Made by a program: the position numbers and the translations under genes. DNA of 64,000 bases from the NCBI GenBank assembly GCA_964036045.1, contig OZ038386.1, forward strand, positions 17,682,329-17,746,328, read 5' to 3'. Under the pieces are notes generated by a model that saw only the letters and a program-made list of their open reading frames with translations, searched no databases and was not told the DNA's origin. Shown here piece by piece: positions 1 through 11,960 of this stretch (the stretch's first letter is position 1; each line of letters opens with the position of its first letter). This stretch comes from Eutreptiella sp. 'Long Island Sound 2002'. Lineage: Eukaryota > Euglenozoa > Euglenophyceae > Eutreptiales > Eutreptiaceae.

Positions 1-3000
1 GGATGTTCCATAAAGGGTGGTGGGGTACCGTGCAGTACAACCGGTGTCCAGTGCCATTGTCTTTTGTGTGACATGCTTGTTGCTCGAGGTCAATTGGGGG
101 GTATAAGGGGGTACTTGGTGGAAAGCGGGGGGGGGCTGTCGCCCGCCTGTTCGTTTGCCTCCCTGTAGATGACTGGACCTGGATGATTGCCCATTGTAGT
201 CTCGCGTTCCCTGTTTTCTGATCTTGCACGAGCTGGTAGCAGAGGCATTTCTGGCATATCTTTTATTTCTCGCGTGCGATTGCACGTGGTGCACCTATCT
301 ATGAATCAATGAAACGCATATAGCGGTACAATGGCACCGCGTTTGAACAAGAGATACCCGAAAGAAACCTTTTCTCGGAGACCGTGTTTGCAAGACACTG
401 AGACAGTTTTTGTAACTGCCCTTGCGGCTGCAGTGTCATAACCCTTCAAATACAGGCCTCATCCTGGAACCTGGAAATGTATGCGCGGAACATTGCCAGA
501 CGATTATGCTTCAGGCAAAATCCAATTTTCCACCACTGTGGGACATTTGGGTTGGGGACAAGAGAAAATAGTCCAGGGTCAGCTTTGCGGCGCTCCGGAC
601 CTGATTATCTGCAACAGTCACTTCCGCACACGTACTTCAGATAGCGCATGCACCACGGTGCACTCCGTTGCCATTGTCACAACAAACACAACACAGACGT
701 TCCAGCCCATGCAACTGCGTTGGTTGTTGCTCTGCAAAGGCAACAGTCTCGCCGCAACCCTCCCGAAACTAAACACAGTCGACAGAGCTACTTTGTCAAC
801 TCGTCAATGAAACACCCCTGTGCCATCAGCCCCTGTGGCACAGCTGCTGCCTGATGGAGAAGTACAGCAGTGAGATGCAGATATTGTCCCAAAAAACGAG
901 CAGAAACAAAACAAAAAGGACTCGGTGAGGAAGCAGCTACGTGATGATGGGCAAGCCCATAAACCTCTCCACCCTTTTACCAACCCAACATAATATCTGG
1001 AACCCTACGCACCTGCAGTCCTCTTTCGCGACTTCCAATCCTGATCTGCCCCCTCCAACCCCCAAAAAACGTGTCACCATAACGACACGCACACAAAGCT
1101 CAAAGCACCGTCGGCAGTCTGAGCGAAGAAGAGTTCGGAAAGGATGGTTCCGTTGTGGAAGGGGGGGCTTGTTTTGGTGTGAGTGTGTGCCGGCACGCGC
1201 CCCATATATGGGCGAGAGGCGCAGTGAAGCAAAGGGCCAATGGCCGCAGGCGTACAAATTGCGAAGCCAGACTGATCACCCAACTCTGACAAAGAGGACT
1301 ATAACTGATGTCGCGTGCGCGCAGGCTGCGCACAGAGCAGCGGACGCCCTCTGAGAGTGGGAACCGCAAGAACACGCGCTTGGGGCAGGGGCTTGCAACC
1401 CTCCCTCTCTCCTTCTCTCAAACCACAAAGCAAAGCACACAGAACGATGCATTCGGTACCGCTGAGCCAGCGAAGCCCTGCAAGAAGTAGTATGGTGGCG
1501 TGCAGCAACAGGCGACGGCCTCGGGGCAGATCCAGCGACAGCGGTTGAACAGTATTTCTTAGCATGACCAAAATGAGGATTCATGTCGTAAAATACAAAG
1601 GGGGGGCTGCGCGTGGACCACGTGTGCACCGCGCTCTACTGCACGAAAACCTTGAAGAAAACCGTCCCACAGTGTGGCGCCCATCAAGGACATATCAATC
1701 CGCCAGCATTGCTGTCTGCTGTTAGTCAGCCACAAACGGCTGCAAAGCAACCTTGCTCCGAGTCGGTCCATATGATCGATCATCCACTGCTCGTCAACCA
1801 CCAAGTGCTCCAGCAGAAGAACATCTGCCGTCAGTGCATGGGGAGTTCAGTCCTGTTCTGGACCCCAACACCCGCGCCAGTGAGAATGGGAGGGGCTTGG
1901 TCAAATTTGTTTCGCTTTCCAATGGCACGCTTGAACTCCCCTTTCCACTCTCAGCAAATTGACTACACATAAATGGGGGTAAAAACCTGCTGACCGCTCA
2001 CCATAGCTGAAGGGGAAACCCCAGGCAATGCTGCCAGACGTACATACGGACCTGCCAAAGCACCCAACGAGCCATAGTGCTGTTGTCCGCCCACTGTGTG
2101 GGTGGACTAAGCGCGGCTCCCCATGGGAGCAAGCGTGCGGGCCTTGACGGGTGGGGAGGGGAGGGATCAGGTCCCCACTTAGATGCGCCCCACGCGCCAG
2201 TGCACACCAAACCGGACAGGCATTCCTAAACCGGGAGGGAAAAAAAACAGACGGCGGACAGCTCTCGCTCCTTCAGGACCACGCCACTGCAGGGGTCACA
2301 GAAAAAAGACCCCGGGGCCCATGCTGACAACACAGCGACAGCCGGGCACCTCGTTGTTCTCAGCCAAAGATAAAACTGACGAGACCAGAACTAGACGGTG
2401 GGCGAGGGGTGCCCAGACCCATGCAGTGTGACAGTTGAGCTACCAGCCAGGGACCCACTGCTTTCAGGCGTATTCCAGGCGCTAGCACTGCTGGGCGGGA
2501 TCGATCTTCAGCCCCCACACACTGCTGTGCTGAGCACAACAGTTGTGCTGAGCATGCAGTGCAAAAATACAACACTGAGGCTGCCCGGGAAATTCGTTGT
2601 CCTTCATTTTTGAAACGTGAGGAGAAAGAGCCAAAGCTCAGTAGTGGAAGCAGATGGATCCCCTAACATGGTCAGAACGCCTCATGTACAGTGCCATTGG
2701 GACATGTAAAACAGCGCGGGCTGCTGGCAGCAAACATCTCGTGAATCTCACACTGAGGCCATTCAACACCCGGGTTGCCGAACCAACCACGACACGCAAC
2801 TTTATGCCCCTAACAGTCTTGCTGTGGGAAATCTACAAAAAAATGAGCCTGAACACAGGCTTTGGGAGCCAAACCACCCTTTCTTCGAGCAATACACGAA
2901 CAATCTCTTTCATTGCCGCAATAATGTTGGCTTGACATGGCCCAGCAGTCGACGATGTCGAAGGTGTGGCAATCCTGGATCACTGCCAGTTTATTCCGTT

Positions 3001-4055
3001 GTTTGCAAGGCCCACCGAGACCAAAATGCATGCTGCTCACAACAGTTTCTGTTTCCAAAATGCCGATAGTCAAGTGTGAATCCCTGACACGTTTTGCGCA
3101 AGCAGCCAACAAACGCACATGTGACCATGTGCGCATGTGTGACTGTGCACATGTAATGCATGACGTGCACATCGATCTGCATCATGCAAGGGGGCTGGCA
3201 CATGCACACACAACTGCAGATAGCACTGTCTCCGGCCGTGTGGGCCTTCCCCGTCAAATAGACACCCGAACCTTGAAAGCTGCGACTTGTCGACCTGATT
3301 CTGCATGAAATTGGTGCTTCCACCATACGGCCCGGATTTGTCGGTGACCCCCCACCAGAAAAGACTCCTTGAAGGAGAAGGCCTCGACCCGACAGATGGC
3401 ACAAATCCCTGATCCCTTCGGCATGTGCGTTTAAAACCGGGGCCCTGAACACTCACCCATTACATTTGTTGGCTCGAGGCGGTCCTGTTGCTCACACTGC
3501 TCGTGCTTTGCGTTGTTTCTTTTATGGTTAGGAGCGCCCAATGAATCTGCCCCCTCCTGCGGGGCGTCGGTGGGGGTGGTGGATACTTTTTGTCCATTTG
3601 CATACTGAGGAGGAGTCCTGAAAGCGAGGCAAACTGGGACTTAAGGGCCAGGATTTTATGCAGGCGCACTGCTGATCATGGGATCACGTGGCGTGTGGCA
3701 CTGGCCCGTGAGTAGGCTCGCCTCCATGCAGCACGCGTGCATGCGGCATTCATTGACACAGAGCCATGAAAACCCCTCCAACTCAACTTACGAGAACCAA
3801 AGGTCAAATCTTTCTGCGGAAGGGAGGCTGCGAAGGTCATGCCCAATACTGGTGTCCTGGCATTTTTCGGGCCCTTGCCAGATGTCTGCAAAGCCTCATA
3901 TGCCAACAGGTTAGGAAAAACTCGAGATCTCCCCATCAAGGTCTCAAAACTCTCGCCCCCTCCCCCCAGCCATGCCCAACGACCAACAAACACCCATAGA
4001 ACCCATCCAAATACCCTGCATGTCTCACTCACACACATACACGTACACACACACA

Positions 4056-4090
<35 letters not shown>

Positions 4091-5854
4091 CACACACACA
4101 CACACACAACAATAGCCCAGACAGTCTACAAACAATGCCCATGCCCCCCCCCCCCCGCCGCGACACCCGCACCACACATATCCCGTGAACACCGCAACCC
4201 CTTTCCCACACCCCACCTTCTCTCAAGCATTCGACTTGGCTTTGTGGCCATCAAAATAAGGTGGGGTTTCAAGTACGCCACAGTTCCATCAACCCCTCTT
4301 TTGTGGGGCCATTGAGTGGTCTGCAGGTGCGGATAAGAAGTGTCGAGAGGGAATCCCTTTCCTCCTGGTGCCCGAAACGGAAAAAATGCTGCCAGATTCG
4401 GGGTATAAATGTGTAGATCGGCACAAGCAAACGCAACAGCACGCAGGATGCTCGGCGGCTGAACACACTGCAACTACATTTCAACGCAATGGCACTGACT
4501 TTGGCTTTGACTTTGGCAACCCTTCTGATCTGAATCATGGCATTCTGAGGGGGGCACCGATGTCCTCACCCCGCAATTCACGATGCCCCCGAGGGTCACT
4601 CCCCAAATGCAGGCCGCCTCTCGTTCACCCCATCGACCCTCTTTGCGATTTGGAACTCTTCCTGGGACCTCTTGCCGTCATGGTGGCCGTCACGCTGCTG
4701 AGCAAGCTGTGCCATGAGGTCTGGAGAGCCGGCCTAAACACAGAGGTGTGCACGGAGCACGGAGCCGAATCGGTGGAGGGCCATAGAGGCTTCGAGGGCG
4801 TTTGCTCTCAGAGTTCCGCAATTCGTGGTCTTCGATGCCATCTTTGGCCAGTGGGTGTGTTTCTCTACGTCCAATTCAGTCCACGTTACCGGGCTGCACA
4901 TTCATTTGGGGTGGCTTCTGTTGAATGGATGATTGTTCACTGCAGCTGTTGACAGGTCCGCACATGGGGACACCAAAACCCAAGAGGAAATCACTCAAAA
5001 TCGCATCTGACAGCGGTTCCGATGGCATGACGCTTCAGGCTCTGTGTTTGCGTGTTGTATTGTGCAGCTGAGACAATGGCAGTTCCCAGACTCCAACCGG
5101 GTCACGTCGTACGCCCGGTGCACAGGAGCGTACGCCATGGTCCTTGGGGGTTCGACCGGTGCACCGTAGATTGTCTGCTCGTCTATTCCTGATGAGCGTA
5201 TGCTTTCTTGTCCTCAACAGATATGTTGTTTCGTTGCATATTTCAGGTCATTTCACACCCACTTTGCTACACTCATCGGCACAAATTAGCCGTTGGGGGG
5301 GTATCGATTCCCAGGGAGCATTGCCACGCATCGTTCTGCCAACTGTGGCCAACGGGGGCCACACGGGGCTGACGGAACGCGGGAGCGAAGGCCACGAACC
5401 CCAGCGGGATAAAGGCAGACCATTGGGGCCGTCTCGTATTCGGTAAGCAGCACAACACATGTTTTCAGAGTGCGACGGTCAACGCCCAGGGAAGGCGCAC
5501 GCCATGCAATGGCAGAAAAAAGTCAGGCAGACATTGTACCGCACAGCGGCACGGCGTCGTCCCTCTTCCATTGGCCCACCCAACTGTTCCCGACATTCAA
5601 GTTACCGAGGCAGCTGGTTGTGGCGTGGGCAGCGGCCAGGAAGTGCTAGAGTGATGGCTCATGAATAATACAACTGTGTCTCCAGCCATGACGCAAGATG
5701 CGAAGAGTGCGCACAGGTGGAAGGGGAAGGGGGCATTGCGGGAAATTCAATGGGGAGGCGTTGAACGAGAGGAGGACGCATGTGACTCGTACTGGTACAC
5801 GTGTGCAGCGGGCAGTTTGAGCACTAGAGAGGGCGCACAAGCTCCACCCAAGCG
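1..5854. other. No recognisable gene; non-coding sequence
   Basis: I find no reading frame with recognisable family motifs or linked exons on either strand. The longest open frame (4368-4952, plus) has no domain and no exon-like context. The clearest structure is a CA dinucleotide microsatellite near 4.03-4.11 kb. The missing C-terminal exon or exons of the calcineurin gene could lie at the right end of this segment, because that gene runs leftward and its autoinhibitory tail was not found. Confidence 0.5.
4027..4109. repeat. (CA)n microsatellite
   Basis: About 80 bp of nearly uninterrupted CA dinucleotides with a few substitutions (GTAC near the left end, CG around 4083). It is followed at about 4145 by a run of C. 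It generates spurious valine/cysteine-rich open frames on the minus strand. Confidence 0.95.
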
Positions 5855-8800
5855 TCACTCACCCAAGCCTCGGTCAAGCCTCACGGATACCTTTCCGCCT
5901 GCAAAACCCTTCAACTGCAGACGTTCGAAACTTTCGTTCTCGTCCCGCAAAGTCTTGTACATCCGCGCGACCTTGCCCTGATTGAAGAGGATTACACAAT
6001 GCAGCACACGGACAGCGCAACAGTTCAGCCTGTGCTGTCTGTCTCCGGGGGAGTTTGGGGCGAGTTTCCATCTCAGAATCAACAGGCTCAGGGCCTCAGA
6101 TGCGGAGCTCATTCAAACCACGAACTCACATTCGCGAGTTCCGTCCGATGCCCTGATAAGCTCGGAGGAACAGAATGACTCAGACCCATTTTCAGCAAGG
6201 TAACCACTCGGACCGGGGAATGGAATGTAGTGCAGGTTGGCGATGCTTGCGGACCGTTTCGGAGGGTCTGTGAGGCTGGAGGCTTGCAGATCGTCGCGAG
6301 GGGTTCAAAAGTTGCTGATGGTGAGAGATGCGCAACAGGTGCAGAAGGTCGCAGATGGTCGCAGGAAATTGCAGCGAGCGGATGCTGTGTGCCACAACAG
6401 AAGCGCAATCACCGTCTCCCGGTCTCACCAACACTCTCTGCCACCCTCATACTGCGCTTCCCTCGGTCGACAAACACTGAAAAACCTCCAAACACCCGAT
6501 CACCCTGAACACGCTTTGCTTGCCGTCACCCGCGCAGTCGCAGCACAGTGCTTGGATACACACCATGGCAAGAATTTTGTGTCGGATCTCATCACCCTGA
6601 TGTGCCGGACCTGCCGGATTCGAGGAGTCCGCAATTTCATCGAATTCATCGTCCACAAGATGCCAAATCGTCAGAAGCATATCTGAAACCTAAATACGGC
6701 AACACGCGTGGGATGTATGCCGGTTCACTTTTTGTCGGCCCCAACCAATTCAGCCCTACACAGCTTGGGGGGTTGGCATGCCGCCATGGGTGTGAGGATC
6801 TCTTCTGCAGCTGGCGGCGCCTACTGGCCGATCGCCATTCGCTGCCCTTCCCTTGGACCCTTTCCCTCCGGGGGGGGAGGGGGTGATCCAGTGTGTCACG
6901 GCGGCAATCTGCTGGCCATCCTCAACTCTGGTTGGAGCCGGCATTCCTATCGTATGGTTGCTGTTCCCAACTGGAGCTGCGATCGTTTTTGCCGTGCTCG
7001 AAGCTAGCACAGGCTGACCAGTCCAGCCTGGTTTCGCCGCTGCTCTTCACCCTTTGTCTCACGGATCACCTTTTCCGACGTGAGCCAGTGGGGGCAATTG
7101 TTCCGGCCCTAGCACCTGTGCAAGGCATGCAGGCAGCCACGAGGGGGACAGTTGTGGCAACCCTGGACGATGAAGAGCGATCACCGCCTTCATCCAGCCA
7201 TTGGCAGAATCTGAGGTTTGAATTCATAACGTCTTTGAAAAGATCCCTGACCTCAGCCCTCTGCAACCTTCTCAGCAACAAACGGCAAACTCCATGTGAA
7301 AGCGTTCATGAAATTGGGCAGATAATAAGGATGCGGAGATGAACTAAACTGCCGGATGTTCATCATGTTGTGGTTGAAGCGAATGATCGCTGCCTTGTTG
7401 TTGTATGCATCGCAGTAGTTGGGGGCCGAGAAGATGCAAATGACACTGGGGAACCCTGTCAGCACATTCTTCTTGTACAGCCGATATCTGCGACATGACA
7501 GCAAGGCATGCGTTTCAAAAGCACACATTTCGGCCACCGAACCCAAAATCAATTGGGGTCCCGAACCGAAGGACGTGCTGGACACGATCAACGAAATGGA
7601 GGGAACTATGAAGGGCTGTGGAGGACATCCCGGAAGGCGTTCGCAGGCTTGCACGACCCTTGACAACCCTATGTACAGTGCAGCACCGGAGATGCCCTTG
7701 GTGCGCATGTTTCTGGTCTTAAATACAACTTCACGACGGGCCCTTTTTATCCTCGAGGACCTCTACGAGTGTGCCCACGGCGCACGTCCGGCGAGCTGAA
7801 CTGCGAAATTTGTGCCCTTGACATCGGGAACTGTAAACGGACATGCACCTCCGGTGCAACGCGCCAGAGGCAATTTTTTCCGGGGTGCAGAAATGTCCAC
7901 AGCCTTGTCCACCGATCACCAAACCTTTGTTGCCTTAAAACACTGCCATATCGGGGTCCCCAAAGCGGGGATAACTGAATTGGCTGCATAACCCCTGCTG
8001 CATCGGGGTCCCCAACATGGGGAGTGACGTTCATGACCTCCCTGTTTGTTCTCGTGCGGGATCGAGCCAGCCACAGCCCCTTTGCCCAGCATTCTTAAGC
8101 AGCGCGCTGATTTCCTCGAGGGCGTAGCGGACCTCACAAGCTCCTCCGTACCAACGACACCCTGGCGGTTGTATGCTACATGGCCCCCAAGGGCACCGCT
8201 GGCGATACCCACCGCTAGCGCCATTTCCAACGCTACCTCCGCCTCCTACCGCCAGCGCCCGCACCACACCGAGGGCCGATCAATCCGGTGAGGCCCGCAA
8301 CCACCGGCAGACACAAACCCACCGCCGCCACAGTGGTCATGCTGCGAAACAGGCAAAAATCGGCAGAAAAGGTGTGTCGCGCAAAGCACACACCCTTCGT
8401 CCTGGGCTTCGTGCGCCCGGATGATGGACAATAGGTGGTTGTTCCGCAAGAACTGGCACACCGCGTTGTATGAGAACACATAGGAGCAACCCCGGAGGTC
8501 GTTGTGCAAGTATAAAGCATCGGGAGAAGCCTGCACGAACGGGGAGCGGGCGCTTAACACCACCTTCACCTCCCTTGCAACCTTCTTCCCTCGTCAGCAG
8601 CAACACACAAGCGCCCGGGCCAAAACATGCCGACCAACACTAAATGGACGCTAATGAGATCCTTCTACCCCTCTCAAAGCATGAAGGGAAAATTATTATT
8701 AGAACGAGAAGCAAGCCGTTGACTCTAGAATAACCATTCCGAAATGCTCGCCACGTGTCTTACGTGGGAACACAAGCGAGGCTTGAATTTGGCTTGTCGC

Positions 8801-10778
8801 TCAACGGAAGCAAAGGCACAACTTTGGCGAACACATGGGACGTCGAAGTGCAAACCACCAACCCGATCCCCGGCACCTCTTCTTCCTCCTCGTCCATCGG
8901 ATCGGACCATATCAAATCACACATGGGACCAGATGGCGGAGGCTCTCGAAAACGGTTGATAGTCATGATGTCGGAGAGCATTTGAATGTCCGGGGAAAGG
9001 CCTACGCAAAACGCGGTGATGGGAGATAACATCGCTTGGCAAGGTGCCCGCGAGATCAAAGTGACGTCACACGAACAAATAGTGCACAACGAATTGGTCC
9101 GCCACTTCTTTCGTGTGAACGTGATCTTACGCACTCTTTCAACATCATCACATACCACCGTGAACACACAAGAAGCGGTCATTGAGAATTGCCGCCAGAG
9201 GTAAGCAATCGAAACATGCCATCAACGTGTCGTACACCCGTAGATCATATTTGTACTATGAACAAGCAAGGGAGGTGCTCTCAATATACACTGTACATGC
9301 CCACCATGCATGCAATCCGAGAAGGGACCGTTTTGATCTAGCTACAAAAATCAAAACCCACGCCGAAGAAAAGATTCGTAAATTGAAGTTGGTTGGTGAC
9401 CCGTCGTGCTTTGCTTTACCGGAAAAAATTGGGTGGGTGACTTCGTTCGTTCATGTGTTTTTTTGTGACTGCACACAAAGGACAAGACATCTTCACAGGA
9501 CATAGCAGTAGATCTCCTTACTCTTTCCGTGATGGGGTTTTCGGCGGTGGTCACGATGACCCAGGGCACCAAGTTTGTTGCTTTTGTGCGACGCATGGGA
9601 TGTGCAATTCCGATTTCTCGGTTCGGGCGTGCCCTTGACCGAACTCAATGGTCCTTTTGCTATGTCAAGAATGGTCGATTTCGGACGACCACAAGGACCG
9701 TGATGCCACTTGCCACAAGTGGCACGCAAGAAGGACTGGTTGGTAACGTTACGACGAACATACTTTGCATTCTTGCTTAAAATTGAAATACGCGGTGAGA
9801 TGGCGGCATTCGTGATTTCCGCGTAGCATGAGAAAGGTGTCGGGGAAGTGGATTTTCACCGCAAGCAAATATATGGCACACTGCATAGAGGGTGCATAAT
9901 AGGCAACATGTCGCGCCACAACTCAACACAAAGGTACCATCTCTCGCAAAGCAAATCAAAGAACACACCTCACATGAGAAACAACCTCGGTCAACGTAAT
10001 CGCCCAAGAACAAGTATTGTACTTCCCCGGGTGGGCCACCGATTTCAAATAGCTTCATAAGATCATAGTATTGGCCGTGAATATCCCCGCAAACGGTTAT
10101 GGGGTCAGTCAAAGTCAACAAGTTTGGTTCCTAGTAGGAGCAAGAAAAGAGAATCCCTTTGCATCCGGTGCGCCGTCAGCATCTCGGTAGCATCTTGCCG
10201 ACAGAGCCCGGAAGGTTTGGGACCCTCGAGTTTGGACTGTCGTGGAGACATCCATGACACATGTGCACACATACGCATACCTTTTTCAAGAGGACTGTCG
10301 CTTGTACAGCTATTTGAACCGCATCATCGGTGGACAGCCTGCCCTCCTTCAAGAAATGATTTCTTAGGTTTTCCAAATTCTACAACGTGCAATGCAGAAC
10401 ATGTTTCTATGCCTACCCGACACCTAACAGCGTGTCGAAAGCAAACTAGGAACTTTGTCTCGGCTGAAGGATAGGCGCAATCCTCATCGCGTGTATTGTT
10501 TTCGTGATTCGGCAAATGAGCGTCGGTGGAAAAAAAAATCGTGCCACGCAAAACGACAAAGCACAACCAAGAATACCGCCAACAAAGTTTCTGCACACCG
10601 GTTTGCCATTGCAATCCCACACATCACATTTATTGAGTATTTCCCAACATGGGGGTGCAACTTCAGGCACATGACGATCGTGGAGCCAATTGCGAGCCGG
10701 AGGCGGCGTTGAAGAAGACGATTCCTCGGTGCTGGTATGTGTGGAAGGAGATTCTTGGGTGCTTGATTCACAAGACAT
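5855..10778 (-). CDS. CNA: Calcineurin A (PP2B catalytic subunit), ten exons
   Basis: Ca2+/calmodulin-activated serine/threonine phosphatase. Exons rebuilt on the minus strand, high to low: 10778-10599, 10379-10281, 10130-9969, 9880-9764, 9255-9156, 9001-8877, 8530-8394, 7487-7268, 6689-6564, 5977-5891. All nine introns are GT..AG and every junction keeps frame, giving 451 codons. Metal-site motifs are present: GDIHG (residues 108-112), GDYVDRG (136-142), GNHE (168-171), plus [13 protein letters not shown] and [11 protein letters not shown]. The calcineurin-B-binding helix follows NIRQF..SPHP, and the calmodulin-binding segment spans the last two exons (RHKILAM then [11 protein letters not shown]). 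The ATG at 10778 precedes a Ser/Thr-rich leader. After the final exon the frame either splices at GTATCC or reads 11 more codons to a stop at 5855. I did not find the usual autoinhibitory tail. The identity is very firm; only the C-terminus is open. Confidence 0.96.
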
Positions 10779-11684
10779 CCCAAGAGGTAGGCAATTTGCT
10801 ACGAATCAAAGAAACGGGAGACAAATGCAATAAACCAAGGCAAGGGTTAACTTATCAAAGCGCCCTTCGTTCACGCAATCCACTTCCGGGATTGCACACA
10901 TCGGCGCGGTAAATGTTCCGGCACCATGGGGAAGCCGGTTTGGTGGATTGATGAATTGACGGTTCACTCTTTACCATCAAGGTGGTCCTAGCAACCCGGC
11001 AACCACCCAAGCGTCGTCTACAACACCCACAACACAATCAAAATGGGCCAAAAATTGGGGGAAATTCTGAAGCAAGAACTGGATTGGTGCCCAAGCGCGA
11101 GTGGTGAAGGTGCCGAGTTATATTCATATACAAGGAGCAAGCACTGGGGCACATAGCATAACGTCCCTAAACCCAAAACACCATCCTCAGATCTAGCATA
11201 TTGCTTGCACTACACTAGGCGGTCCATCGCACGATGGGCTGTCCTATCACGGAGGGTGATTCAATGTGGTACTTATCCCACGAAATAACAGATGAAAAAG
11301 AGGTGAAAATAAGATGTGGAAGGCGTTTGTCGTCAGCGGATAAAGAGATCTTTGCTGCGTTTGCAATATCGAGACTGGAACCTGCGACAGGTCAACAGTT
11401 CGCGTGCACCTGCCCATTTTAAGGACCATAACCCTGACCACCCTGACCTAACCCTCGCCCTAAACTGGACCATGACTACTGTTTCCATTTTCTGTAAACC
11501 ATTGGTGGGTGGCCGAAATACGTGTGTGTTCCGAGGCACGCCCAAGCCACATCGTCAGACGCAGAATTCCCTGCGCCTTATCCTACACACGTTCTATCAC
11601 AGCGAGGATAGTCGCCATAGATTTTCATTTTGCGGTTAGTGCAAAAATCCGAATATTTGCTGTCTGCAACTTTCGCAGAACTCC
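10779..11684. promoter_or_regulatory. Divergent intergenic region between calcineurin and the J-like gene
   Basis: This 906-bp spacer separates two genes transcribed away from each other, so it must hold both 5' ends if both calls are right. No TATA box or defined initiator can be assigned. At 11427-11470 it contains a short degenerate series of CCCTGA/CCCTAA-like units. The role is inferred from position only. Confidence 0.4.
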
Positions 11685-11960
11685 ATGGGCTTGGTGTTGA
11701 ACAAGCATGGCGAGGTGCCGCGGCACGATCCGGAGGAAGTTACCTACTACAAGCTTTTTGGTGCAAACTTTTATACTCCCGTGGCGAAGATAACGGAGGC
11801 ATACACACGAATTATGGATGCTTTGCACAATCACCACAGCAGCGGAAATGCAGAGAACTTGTCCAGTGCAATTCAAATGGTAAACCATGCATACGAGATC
11901 GTAACTCAAAAGCGGGTGGAATACGACGCTGCAACTCGACTTCAACAACTGTGTTCCTAG
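11685..11960 (+). CDS. Small J-domain-like protein lacking HPD
   Basis: A 91-residue single-exon ORF. From residue 20 it follows the J-domain pattern: YYKLFGAN, then a helix (AKITEAYTRIMDAL), a loop, then AIQMVNHAYEIVTQKRVEYDAA, which matches the conserved helix III/IV region ending in (R)EYD. The loop where J proteins carry the catalytic HPD tripeptide reads HNH (48-50), so stimulation of Hsp70 ATPase is not expected. J-like proteins of this kind (for example TIM16/PAM16 types) often act as regulators, but I cannot assign this one to a subfamily. An acceptor-like CAG sits just before the ATG, so an upstream exon is possible. It is divergent from calcineurin A. The J-like assignment rests on pattern, not on a search. 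Confidence 0.6.
   Translation: MGLVLNKHGEVPRHDPEEVTYYKLFGANFYTPVAKITEAYTRIMDALHNHHSSGNAENLSSAIQMVNHAYEIVTQKRVEYDAATRLQQLCS

Noticed and set aside
4368-4952. 194-residue plus-strand ORF
   Set aside because: No motif, irregular composition, no linked exons; a chance open frame in GC-balanced sequence.
7253-7267. Non-canonical GC-AG donor at the end of calcineurin exon 8
   Set aside because: An acceptor nine bases further upstream (TATTTAG before 6689) allows a normal GT donor at 7267 and restores the family sequence EKVSDML.
11234-11422. 62-residue ORF as first exon of the J-like gene
   Set aside because: The only good donor (ACAG/GTCAAC) puts the next exon out of frame with the J-like sequence.
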